This document shows, in pieces, positions 11,177 through 22,300 of a stretch of DNA of 64,000 nt. The DNA is from Hydractinia symbiolongicarpus (lineage: Eukaryota; Cnidaria; Hydrozoa; Anthoathecata; Hydractiniidae), in contig NC_079887.1 in NCBI RefSeq assembly GCF_029227915.1, forward strand, positions 11,656,001 to 11,720,000, written 5' to 3'. The number at the start of each line of letters is the position of its first letter. Position 1 is the stretch's first letter. The notes under the pieces are model-generated. The model did not search any database and was not told the origin of the DNA. It saw only the letters and a program-made list of their open reading frames with translations. The translations under genes were made by a program, and so were the position numbers.

Positions 11177-13547
11177 ATGTGTATTGTTTTCTTATGGAAA
11201 CAAGAAAGAAAAGAGTTACTTTGTAACTTTAAGTTTATACTTGCTGCTAATCGTGATGAGTATTTTAACAGACCTGCAAAGCCAGCCAATTTCTGGCCAG
11301 GAGAACCAAACATAATTGGAGGTGAGAATCCAACTTAACTTGTAAATAAATAAAGACAAAAACGTAATTGAAAGTTAGCTTGCGAATTTCACATAATATT
11401 GTGAAATTTGCTTATAGGTGCTCATATTTTTTTACATGTTTTGCCTAAAATTATTCTTTTTTTGTTCTTAAGTTTTTCAGATTTTTGCAAATCAAAATTT
11501 TCTCTAAAAGTACTTATTGCAGTTAAAAATTATGCCTTGCATAATATCTTCCCCTAGCCTAGGTATTTTTAGGAATTATATTGTTGCTTTATAAAAAGGT
11601 GATCAGGGTAAACAAAGCGTACTTTCTTATTGTAATATTTCTAGGACAAGACCAAACAAAAGGATTTGAAGGCGGCGCGTGGTTGGCTATGACGAAATTT
11701 GGTAAACTTGGATGTCTTACTAACATTAGGACAGATGATCTACATGCTGACGTAGAGAGTCAAAAGCGGTCGAGAGGAACGCTAGTTTCAAACTATGTAA
11801 AAAGCAGTATTGACGCCGCTTCGTATTTGAAGCTGTTAACAGAAGAAAAGGATTTATATAGACCATTTAATATTCTTGCTGGTAATGTCCTTGGAGATTT
11901 ATTGTATTTGAATAATGTTGATGATCAGTTAGCCGTGCCCTTGAAAAAAGGTATCTGTTTATTTTTAGAATAATTACAAGGAATGTGTTATTTGTGGATA
12001 ATCTTCTCCATTACCACCTAGCTTATTACGAGCATCTAAGGGCTTTTCTAATCTTAAATCGTCTACTTGATAGGATGATTGACGTTATGTTTTTATTGTT
12101 TTTATTTTTTCAGTTTTATTTCTGTTTATTAAAACATTGGTTATAATGTTTATTTAGATTTTGAGTTATTCTAACGAATTTCAAGCTCCACTCGAGTTTA
12201 CTATAAAATCTTTCTGTAGGAATTTTTAAACAACCATTTTATTAGACACAATTAAAAGGTTACACACGACAAGTGCATGCTGTGCGTCGCAGCTGATTAG
12301 ATTTGTACTCGTTTGTTAACAGGTGACACTACCGAAATATAAAGAAGATGAAAGTAAAAATAAGGATTTTCAACTATAATCTTTTTTTATTTTTGCAAAT
12401 TATTTTAGTAATGACTTTCTGACCAACTTTTCCATAGGTTTTAGTGGTATGACAAATTCCGTTCTTAACTGCGAGTGGTTGAAGTTAAAACATGGCATGC
12501 AAAACTTTAAAGATGCTATTCAAAAATCAACTTCCAGAGAAACTTTGATAGAAAACTTGCTGACAAGTTTGTGCGATAAGAAAAGGTTTATTTTCGCTTT
12601 TTGTAATAAAATCATGCTTTCGTAAACATTGCTTCTTAAAAAATTTCATGAGCATTAACTTTCGCCAAAAAAAAGTTACTTTTATATATTATCACAAAGC
12701 AAAAATTTGAGATGACTATCAACTTCTGCAAATTTAAGGAAAAACATTTAATCCTTATGAAAAATTCGCGACATCAATTGATGTCGCGAATTTGGCTTTA
12801 AAATAGGCTTTTGCTTGTAAAGAAGGAAAAATCACACATTTAAGAATTTAGCAAAATTTTGATGGTAAAGTTTTTTCTTAGATTTTTTCCAGATCCAGCA
12901 ATTACGGTAAAGAACTCGAAAAATGAAAGTTTATCATCCGTCTTTATACCTGAAGTTGAATTTCCGCAAAGCGGTATATATGGTACACGGTAAGTCTAGC
13001 TAACTATGTATGTATGGATACTAACAAGCTCCTGGTACATGTACAACAAACGATGAGCTAAGGGAGTTGTAACAATAAGAGAAAAGTTTTTCTAGAAACC
13101 ACCGTATTTGTTCGCCTGCGAATTGTAAATAGAAAGAATTGATAGGTATTTTTTTTGTGCTGTTTTAATAGACGACTACTTCTTCTTACTACCCGTTTCA
13201 ATTTCTTAGTTTGTGTATGTCACTGTTTTGAACGTTACAGCTTTAAAACATCGCAATTACTAAAAAAGAAAAAATTCCGCAAAAATGAAACTGCTTAATA
13301 ATCGCAGTGTTGATTGGGTTAGCCTTGTAAACATTGAACAGCAGTACTGCGACCTAACACTCCACCGATAGGCTACTTTTTCGTAGGTTTAATTATCACT
13401 ACTTGATTTAGTACAAACACTATCATTCTTGTTGACCACCTGAACAAAGTGACATTCTTTGAAAGAACGCTGGCTGACGCCGAGCAATCTTCAACGCAGT
13501 GGTTACGCAACTGCTACGATTTTATAATAGATGCACCGATCGTGTAG
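11177..13547 (+). CDS. TANGO2: TANGO2 homologue (NRDE superfamily), five exons
   Basis: Exons are 11177-11321, 11645-11950, 12438-12585, 12882-12989 and 13412-13547, with phases 1, 1, 2, 2. They total 843 nt, or 280 residues (human 276). TANGO2 is a cytosolic/mitochondrial protein linked to secretory organisation, lipid balance and haem handling; its exact reaction is unsettled. The family start MCIVFLW is followed by the signature LAANRDEYFNRPAKPANFWP in exon 1. Exon 2 gives GGAWLAMTKFGKLGCLTN and SRGTLVSNYV. Exon 3 gives GFSGMTNSVLN. Exon 4 gives GIYGTR, joined to TNTIILVD and VTFFERT in exon 5. The Cys after the start Met, the proposed catalytic residue of NRDE/Ntn-type folds, is present. 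The exon 3 donor (AAAAG|GTTTA) is weak but preserves the frame. No truncation is seen. Confidence 0.93.
12762..12793. repeat. Perfect 32-bp palindrome in TANGO2 intron 3
   Basis: The first half is AAATTCGCGACATCAA and the second half is its exact reverse complement, with no spacer. It contains two CGCGA words like those in the CGCGA-rich MITE at 14.4 kb. It could extrude as a cruciform. Confidence 0.9.
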
Positions 13548-14425
13548 CTGTACTCTCAACGAAGGAGAGTTTCTTATGGACTCCTCCATGATATTTTAGG
13601 ATTTCCAAGTGAAACCACAGGTTGTATCAGCAAGTTTTATTTTCTCCGGATACGGCAGAAGACATTGCGAATATTGGTAGAATTCTTATAGAAGTTTATA
13701 AAATTTGAGACTTTGTTGTTAACTTGACGCATCTTATTGATCATCTGAGGGTCACTGGAATTATGTTCCAAATGTTTATAGACCACTGTCGTAGAAACTT
13801 TTAGTTACAACTGTCTTGTTTTCTTGACACATTGCGAATATTTACGTCTTAGCCTGATGTAAATAGGCTCTAAAAGTAGATATATATATACAATTATGAG
13901 TAACAAAATTCTTAATTTTTAAATATAAATTTTATTACATTCTTAAAAATTAGAATTCTTTTTTTATGGTTACGAGGTGCAAACAAGAAACATTTGATCT
14001 ATACGGTTATATGTTATGTTTTTTATCCCATATTTAAAGCGGATCTCCACTAAAGAAGATTTTTGCAAAATATTTCGTGACGGTATATGCGCAGAAAGAA
14101 AAAAATGTCATCGCTGCAGCGAAAATATCGTCTGAGGAAAAATAGAAATGGTTTCTACTTTTCGTCAAGTGGTTAGCGCCCGTCAAGTGCTAACCAATTA
14201 AAAAACGGAAATCAATTTTCAAAGAGCATGGTCGTGTTGTGTTGTCAGAATTAGTTTAGCAACTTCTTTGAACAAATCATATAAATATTCATATTAATTA
14301 TAAACAATATCAAAAATAGTCTTCTTCAAAGTCAAAAAAACAACACATGTTAACATCAACCATCTTGAATTTAAAACATTTAAAATCGTCTAGAAATTAA
14401 TTTTTCTGTACTTCTCCACTACTTT
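13548..14425. other. Non-coding stretch downstream of TANGO2
   Basis: AT-rich, with no gene recognised. The TANGO2 3' UTR must lie at the start. Confidence 0.5.
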
Positions 14426-14792
14426 AAGGGCAGATATTTTCGCGGGCAGAGGGTAAAAAATCGCGAAGTTAATTCTCGCGAATTCTACTTCTGGTAGAAG
14501 TTTTACAGAAAAAACTTTTGCGAATCTTCCAAAACTTTTTAGAGTTAGTTTTTTTGGGCTGATTATATTTTTTGTTGTGATTAATATTTCTACTATTGTC
14601 CTCGGAGCCCTCGTTATTTAAGAGTTTTCGGCTTTGAAAACTTTGAAAAGACTTTCGCGATTTTTAGAAAAAGTTGGTTTTTTTTGCGAAAATAACTTTC
14701 GCGAATTTAAGGTTAAATCTCTTACCGGCACATATTTTTGCGACAAGCGGTCAAAATCGCGAAATTTTCTCCTCGCGAAAGTTTCTGCCCTT
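14426..14792. mobile_element. MITE with AAGGGCAGA terminal inverted repeats
   Basis: The left end reads AAGGGCAGATATTTTCGCG. The reverse complement of the right end reads AAGGGCAGAAACTTTCGCG. Both continue into further CGCGA words, giving imperfect inverted repeats of about 40 bp around a 367-bp element without a gene. The left end sits in TTAA, but the right flank reads TTGT, so target duplication is not established and the superfamily is open. Confidence 0.75.
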
Positions 14793-15679
14793 GTAATAAC
14801 AATCATTGTAAAAATTGTCTATTTGAGATTCGCCTTTATGTTCTCTTGCTTCTTTTTTTACCATCCTCGTCCAGAGGACTTTTATTGATTTCCGCCAGCG
14901 AAAGGCGGAATCTTTAAAATCGCCTGAGGAGATATAGAGATAGATAAAGACAGCGTAGCTAGGCTGGACGCCCGAAACTTATCCAGGTTAAAGAATTTTT
15001 TTCTGAGAACGACGCTAAAATGAGTTTTAAGCCAATAAGAATCCTAACAGTGCAACAGATTGTTTTATTATCCAATGAACAATACTTTATTTTAAAGTTT
15101 ATATGCTATCGAAAGTTAAAGCTCGTGCAGTGTAGCATAATGAAGATCGTCTTATAATGCGCCATCTTTGATGTTACGTCATTCCTATCTGTACAATTTT
15201 TCAAGCACGTAGACTAAAGTTATATTCAGCAAAACTAATTAATTATTCATGAATTTTATTTTTTATTTATTGAGTTGTATTTTAACATTGCAGGTAGTTA
15301 AGGCCAGGATTCACTTGTATAATATCATCAAATATATTCTATAATACAGTTATAATTTTTCTACAATATGCTTATAATTTGTTAAAATATCGTTATAATT
15401 TCATTGGATTTCATAACATCGTTGCCTACTAGATAATAAAAGCTTTACTGTTCGTTGGTTAGGTTAGGTTAGGTTATAGGTATATTTCGCCGTTATATAA
15501 ATGTTACAGGTTAAAATATCTTGTAATATATACAAAAATGGCAGGAGCAAAAAGAAGGCACAAATTGCCTTATCACTAAGCCCCGTTGTTAAGCAAAAAG
15601 AAAGAGAGAGTTAAAATAATACTTAATATAATAAAGCAATATTCTAACTATATATATTCCATAAAAAGAGTAGTTGAAT
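14793..15679. other. Non-coding stretch
   Basis: No gene. Contains a short GGTTAGGTTAGGTTAGGTTA run near 15458, which is too short to call telomeric. Confidence 0.5.
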
Positions 15680-17081
15680 TTACAAAGGTCTATGTGAGAG
15701 TGTGCATCTAAAAATATTTATAAGATCAGTCGTTAATAATTTTGTTTTTACATTTTTCTCGAAAATATTGAGAGTTGAGTTTGTTTTAATATCATCAGAT
15801 AAAAATTTATTCCATAGGTATGGTCCCCTATGTCTAATTGAAAACGTGCAAGATTTTAATAAAATCTTTGGCACTTGATAATTATTTTTTGAAAATCTAG
15901 TATCATATTTATGTTGTATTGAACTAAATTGGTTAGTAAACAATGTTGGTGTTATGTTTTGTTTCATCTTGTACATGAAAAGTAAAACTTGATGCATATT
16001 TAATTGATAAATGTTCAAAGCCCCAATTTGAAGAAATAAGTGTTGTGTTGGTGCATATCTGTCTAAACCAAAAATTATGCGACAAGCATGTTGTTGTTTA
16101 TTATACAACTTTTTTAATTTATTTACATTGTTACTTGCCCAGGAGATATTACAATACGTTAAGTAGCTGTGTATTAAAGAAAAATATAGGTTCTTTAAGC
16201 AATGGAAATTATCTTATAAGTATCGTTTGGCGTTATATAATATCCCTAAGTTTTTAGAGATTTTAATTTCAAGGGTTTGTATATGTTTATTCCATGTTAA
16301 TGATTCGTCTAAAAGTATGCCAAGAAATTTTATTGTTTCTTCTCTCTTTTTTTTTCTCTTTTTTTAGACCGACTGATAGCCTTGTGGTAGAGCGTTCGCT
16401 TTCAGTGCGGGAGGTCTTGGGTTCAAACCCTGGCCGAGTCATGCCAGAGACTATAAAAGTGTGAATCTATCCTTTCTGCTTAGCGTTCAGCATGAGAATA
16501 GGATTGATATCTTAGGCGGTTGTCTAGTTGAGCGATTGCTGTGCTTCTACGACTTTCGTAGCTCAAATGGGAGCTTTAAATGCGCTAGGACCCCCTTCGC
16601 AGGACCCTCGTTGATAGCAGTACCAATAGGAACTGAAGAGGCTATCCTGGGTAAATAATAGTAATAATAATAATAATAATAATAATATGTTTACGTTATT
16701 AATTTTAAGAGATGGTAGTTTGAGTGGAATATTATCCGTTTTGTAGCGGTTATAGAATAACACATATTTAGTTTTACTTATATTAAGTGAGAGTTTATTT
16801 GCTTTAAACCATTCGTTTATATACACAAGTTCTTGGTTAGCTGTTTTAAATAAATCGACAATGTTAGTATGGGAGTAAAAAAGATTAGTATCGTCAGCAA
16901 ATAGAATAAATCTCAACATTTTAGAGGAATTGTGTAAGTCGTTTATGTACATTAAAAACAGTAAGGGTCCAAGAATGGATCCTTGTGGAACACCACACTT
17001 TGTTAGTTGAAAGAGCGTCAATTTATCGCCGTATGCTATGCATTGTTTTCGGTTAGTCAAGTAATTTGTAAACCATTTCAA
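15680..17081 (-). mobile_element. 5'-truncated LINE, reverse transcriptase C-terminal part, split by a SINE
   Basis: On the minus strand 17081-16687 encodes the RT palm: TNYLTNRKQ, CGVPQGSILGPLLFLMYIND, and FADDTN with the catalytic Asp pair. The coding sequence is interrupted by a plus-strand SINE at about 16365-16686. It resumes in another frame and ends with a 142-residue C-terminal piece (16108-15680) typical of cnidarian-type non-LTR elements (YNKQQHACRIIFG, RHRGPYLWNKF). Frame disruption between 16364 and 16109 and loss of everything 5' of the RT palm make it dead. The clade is not assigned. It shows no close similarity to the LINE at 61-63.7 kb beyond shared RT motifs. Confidence 0.88.
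16365..16686 (+). mobile_element. tRNA-derived SINE (family 1, copy 1)
   Basis: The head has pol III promoter boxes: a box A-like TAGCCTTGTGGTAGAGCG and a canonical box B, GGTTCAAACCC. The body contains CATGCCAGAGACTATAAAA and GCTATCCTGGGTAAATAAT, followed by an (ATA/AAT)n tail. It interrupts the minus-strand LINE, so it inserted after that LINE. A second copy lies at about 29448-29662. Confidence 0.9.
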
Positions 17082-18220
17082 ATTGTTGGAAAAAATTCAC
17101 AGCAATTTGCCCGTCTCTTCTTGCAGCTACCATTTTAGCTTGCAGACAGACGTAGTGTGCTTATTAGTGATCTCAGTTTACTTGACGTGTTCTTAACAAG
17201 TCCGACCTCAAGGTACTTATAAGGGTATACTTATGAAAAAATGTCGAATTGTTGAAAAATATATTACAATTTTTTTTAAGAATACTTCGATTTAAAGAAC
17301 GTTTTTATGACGTGCTGATAGAGGGAATGGGATCTAATTTATATACAACGAAACGTTTTTCAATTTCTTAGATTGCGTCAGTGACTGTTCTTTTTGTTAT
17401 TTCCTTACTCGGTCCAGCGGATTATTGAAAAACGCCACTTTAGATGAAATGAAATTTCTTGGGGGCGAGTGGTGTGCTTGTTCGACAGAAATTAAAAAAA
17501 AAAAAAAAACAGTTAAAAACAAGATAAAAACTTTTTTCACTTGGATTTGATATTAATAATTTCTTTAAATCAATTAAAAGAGGAAAAGAAAGATTAACAT
17601 ACATACGGTAAATATTGAATCTGAAATTCGAATTAGAGAGACTCCCTAACTTGAATCTCTCTCTAATTTGAAAAAAAGTTTGTCCACCTTGGAGATCGAA
17701 TTAGAGAGAGTCAGCTATACTCATTAGTGGAAACAACTTATCTACGCTAATTCAGGCCCAAATAGGGAAATTTTTTAAACATATTCTAAAAGCATATTTC
17801 CCAGCCTTCATCAAGACTTCTTACACAATAAGACCCAACACCACGTCTGGGGACGTGGGTGGCGTTGTATCCGAGTCTGATTTGATTCCCACTTGCTTTG
17901 CTTTTACAAAAATAAAAACAAACATAATATCTGTTTCGCCAAGCTTTTGCTAATCTCTTTTCATTACTAAGGACGCAATACAAAATCAAACCTGAAATTG
18001 CCAGCCCAAAGGCACAACAAAAGAATCCCTTCGCATTTATATTTTATTCTATTGTCTTACACAACATCCTCGGAATGAAAAGTTCATACAAAACCGATTG
18101 TTCTCGTTCTTTTAAAAATTAGTGTGGAACCAATTTGTTTTTATTTTTTAATGATTAGAAAACTTTCAGAAAACTTTCAGCATAGAACACAGTATAAAAC
18201 TGCCAACCTCGTCCCTGTTG
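17082..18220. other. Non-coding stretch
   Basis: No gene recognised. Near 17630-17720 GAATTAGAGAGA occurs twice in one orientation and once inverted, a small hairpin-forming patch. Confidence 0.45.
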
Positions 18221-18224
18221 CCTG

Positions 18225-19020
18225 ATGTCAATACTCTTAAGCGTGATTTCCAATAAGTCGCGAACGTGCAACTGTTGCGGAGTTGTTGGAAAGATAATGT
18301 TGTGCAACACAGTAAATGTTGCGCAACTGTTTCGATGTTGCACAAAAAGTGTTGTCGAGATTGGCAAATTTCTAATTTTGTTCTGTGTTGCAGCTTGTTG
18401 CAGAACTGTTGCTAAGCAATAGTGATTCATTTTTGTTGAATATTTATTTTGAAAATTTTGGTTCTGTAAAATTACCCTTGTACTGAACAACAACAAATCA
18501 AAAATAAAATAGCCGCTGCTATCAAACTATCCCATATAGCTCGAGTAGTTTCACTTATGATATTACATACCGTCGCTCTGCCAATACGAAAGTGAAATGA
18601 CTGCGTTTGTTGGGATTCGCCTGTGGCCAAATAACGAAGCGTTACTATTAATCGCTCAGCAGATGTTATCGGTTCTCTGCTTGGGCAAAATTTTTTCCGT
18701 ATTTTTGGTCCAATCATCGATTAAAGATGCTCAAATCGGGTGACATCCGAAGGTAACGATAAAAATATTCTCTATCGTGCAGTCGTAGCTCCGCTATCAG
18801 ACTTCTTGACTTCTTCTCTTCCTTTGATTTTGTTTTTGTCTTCTCGCGAGTATACTGATCAATAGTTTGAGCTGACAAAGAAGGATAAATCGCGTGTTCA
18901 CATGTGCCATTTTTAAGATGTTTTGGTTTTTGATTTGTTTTGGAAACATAGTGTTGCACAATAGCTTGTTGCAGCAGTATTGCGTAACAACTGTTGTGCA
19001 ACAACTGGGGAACATCGGTG
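18225..19020 (-). mobile_element. Harbinger-like element remnant with GTTGC-rich ends
   Basis: A broken Harbinger transposase N-terminus is bracketed by two stretches full of GTTGCGCAAC/GTTGCACAA words, at about 18260-18415 and 18950-19010. These are partly in inverted orientation and could be degenerate terminal or subterminal repeats. Exact ends and target duplication are not determined. Confidence 0.5.
18472..19004 (-). pseudogene. PIF/Harbinger transposase N-terminal fragment
   Basis: The minus strand encodes ELRLHDREYFYRYLRMSPDL in one frame. After a one-base shift and an in-frame TAA near 18718-18725 it continues as MIGPKIRKK, PITSAERLIVTLRYLATG, SFHFRIGRATVCNIISE and AIWDSL. That order is typical of the helical N-terminal domain of HARBI1-like transposases. 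The DDE catalytic part is missing. It is a dead fragment. Confidence 0.85.
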
Positions 19021-19378
19021 ACTTATGGGAAAGCACTCCTTACCGCTTACGTCGCGCGTCAATCCCTCGCGATATGTCAAAAAGGCAAGAATCCCGGCGA
19101 CACCGAGATTGCGGAAAAGTTAAAACAAAGAAAGAGTCTGGAACGAACTTGGATCCATATTCATGTAATTAGCCTCTGGGATGGAGCACAAAGAATTCTA
19201 AGAACTATTTGCTCAATGTCCCAGTCAAACCAACCAATTTACTTTTTAATGATATGCAGGTAAGCAAGTTACTTTATGAATGTTTATAAACCACATCGAT
19301 CTTGTGATTGAAAGTTAGGGTGAACGGTGATGGACATCTGAAGACAGGGAGTTTGCACGCGAAATTGAATGTGGTATC
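19021..19378. other. Upstream region of the phospholipase B-like gene
   Basis: No gene seen. The promoter of the downstream gene should lie here, but no motif can be assigned. Confidence 0.4.
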
Positions 19379-22300
19379 ATGGAAACGAGATCCTTCTTTC
19401 TCCTACTTATTTCTATTGCAATTGTACATGCCAGACCAAATTTTCATTTCGAAATTGACGATGACGAACCTCAAGCTAAATATGCATCTGTTGTGTTGGA
19501 TTCAAAGACTAAAGAAATGTTGATCAAAGACGGCAAAGTTGTACCTTACGTTTCCTGTGCTGCATTTAAAAATACAATGAATACTACTGGGTATGTTATT
19601 TTTCTTATATAAGCCAGGGAAATATGCTGTTACATTATAATTATTTGCCAGCTTCAAATATTAAAGTCCAATAGCTATACCTTAAATAAGCAAATCATAG
19701 CACAACTATGCTGTGTTATATTTTTAATGTTAATATACAGCTTTTATTTCCCAGTTGCATTGTCTTATATATTTAATAAAAGAATTTCCTTAAAATTTGG
19801 CTTTGTCAATAAAATAAGATTAGCACACTTTCAGTCGAGGTAGCTATGTAGCTTAAGTATACATTCTTTTTAGAAACAATATTCTTTTTAATTTTGATTC
19901 TCTGGCATATTTTCCTGCTATTTTTTAAAAAAGAATAAAAAATATTTATTTTTAGGAGGGATAAATGAGAAAAAATCTTTATCTTTTAGTGTTTTCAATG
20001 GTCAGTGTTTTCTTCAGGGCAGCGCCGTACTCAGATGTATTTTGATACCGTTAGAACAGTATGGGCGCCCAAACTAATCCTCCCAAACTAACCTTAGTGA
20101 ACATAATTTTTTTAAAAAAAAATAAAAAAGAATTGCTTTTTTTGCACTCACGAATTCCCTTGGTTACAACATTGTGCGTCATATTTAATTTTGAACCAAT
20201 GTTGATAGCTTGATTAAGTTATTTGCACACACAACCTTGTTTCCAACAAACTGAATTTTTTTCATGTTACAGAAAAATATTGGTTGTAGAATAATTTTTT
20301 AATCCAAACTTATTTTTATTTAAAATGGTGGTTGCGAATTGCATGTGTGGCTGCCGTGATATGCAATGCAAAGGAAAAGCTGTTTTAGCCAATCTGGAAA
20401 TACAAAATCTGAAAATTTCCCTTCGGGGAAACTAAACTCACTCTTACTGTAAAAATGGTAGTAGCTTTTAATCCAGGAAGAATTCCTAATAGTGTGCTTA
20501 ACATTTAAAATTCTTTAAATTATTTAATCTGTATGATAATTAAGGAGAGTTATCCAGAATGCATCTCTACATATAGCATAGAAAACATTTCACTTTAATA
20601 ATATATACAAATTTATTATTAGTTACTATCTATATGGCTTTTTTAATTTCTTTCTTTCTTTCTTTTCCTTTTTATCTTGTTATGTTATGTTATCCCGTTG
20701 TCTGTTTAACAATCACATGACCCAAAGTTCTGCGAAAACACTTTGCTTTTAATTTTACATGAAATTATCATGAGTTATTAATTTTACATAACGTAAGTGT
20801 AACATTCCTTCATCATGTTTTTTGATGATTTTAGCCTCTGATATCTTCTCTAATGAGTTTTGCCTGAACGATTTGCTTATTTACATCAGTGAGAGATTAT
20901 TAATTGCTAAACGTCCCATTTGGATCAGGATAATGAATAATACAATTGAGTGGCGTCTCATCATCTATTGCTATTCTGAAATGAATCAGTCAAATAATAA
21001 TACATTGAGAAATAATTTTATTGAGTTGACTATCAAATCATTTTGTAAAAGCAAATGACAAGCTAGATGGTTCTTGACCCCCTTCGGGGCCTAGGCTATA
21101 TTGCATTTTTAATATTTTAATTCTTTTTGCTAATTAAACCCATCAACAAAAAAAATGCTGTTTCCAGTTAGCAAAGAGTAAGTAAATATCAGTAATGTTT
21201 GTTCTGGTTAGTATTGATCGTCACCTTATAAAAACAGCAACAAAAACGAACTCGTTTTATTATTTTTTTTAGCATAAAGAGAACCCAAGGTATAAAATGA
21301 TGTAGGGCTTATATTATAGTTGATTTATTGGTAAATTAATTACCATAAATGTTTTTGCCATAATGACACTCGTTTGCTCGTCCCAGACCTCCTAAATTTT
21401 TTCTAATGACCCAATTACTTGGGATCCGCAACTTGATTAGCAGTAAACATATAGGGCCTATACAAGATAGTACACATTTTAGTGTATTTATGGTACGTTT
21501 ATGTCTAGGATGTTTGTGATATAATGATAGTTTTTTACAATGGTTTTAACTGTTTTTATCTTGTTTTTAGACCTGATAATGAAATTTAAATTTCGAAATA
21601 TATTGTCTACAAAATAAATACATTATTGGTCCACTTTTTATGTTAATGTTGAAATTGCCATAATGTTTTTCCGAAAAGACTATCTTCAAACCACCCATCA
21701 CATCTATACATATGCTCCTTTGGCAACTTTGAATTAGTTTTAAAGTTCATTTATTTATGTGTTTATTTATGATTATTGCTTTTTTTTATTTCTTTGTAAA
21801 GGTTAAATATTTTTTTTAATCATTTACCATTAAGGCAGCATTTCTTGTGGTAGTTCTTAAGACCTTCAACACCACCTAAGAGATTAAAAAAGGTGAATTA
21901 TATCTATACATAAAAGAAATGTTGTTTATTATAGTTGGTCCCTTCTTAAAGTAAGCACGAATGGATCATACAGCGATGAGCAGCAAGCTGTTGCTGCTGG
22001 TATGGTTGAAGGCTATATCACAGCTGAACAAATCAGCATGGCATATCAAAATTCATTTGCTCATTATTGCGATGACAAAAAAGAATTTTGTGACAAGTTT
22101 AGGACATTTGTGTCACAAAATACAGCATGGATTCAAAGTCAAATAAAAGCAAATCCTAAAAGTAGTTACTGGCATCAGGTTTGTGTCATTATGTCGTTTC
22201 AGATAATGTATCCATTTTCAGTTTTTAATTAGTTGTTTGAAGTTTTGACTGGCAACAGGTGTAGTGGTTACCAGGAGGGAAATTTATTTGTTGTTTTATT

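Noticed and set aside
15455-15478. GGTTAGGTTAGGTTAGGTTA, telomere-like
   Set aside because: Only about four TTAGG units, interstitial and isolated; no telomeric context.
16365-16450. Stand-alone tRNA gene
   Set aside because: The pol III boxes continue into a long body and AT-rich tail shared with a second locus, so it is a SINE; no intact acceptor stem was seen.
17630-17720. GAATTAGAGAGA inverted and direct words as a MITE
   Set aside because: Too short and without target duplication; left as an unexplained hairpin patch.
18155-18496. 113-residue minus-strand ORF downstream of the Harbinger fragment
   Set aside because: Encoded by the GTTGC-rich repeat area and lacks DDE motifs; considered spurious.
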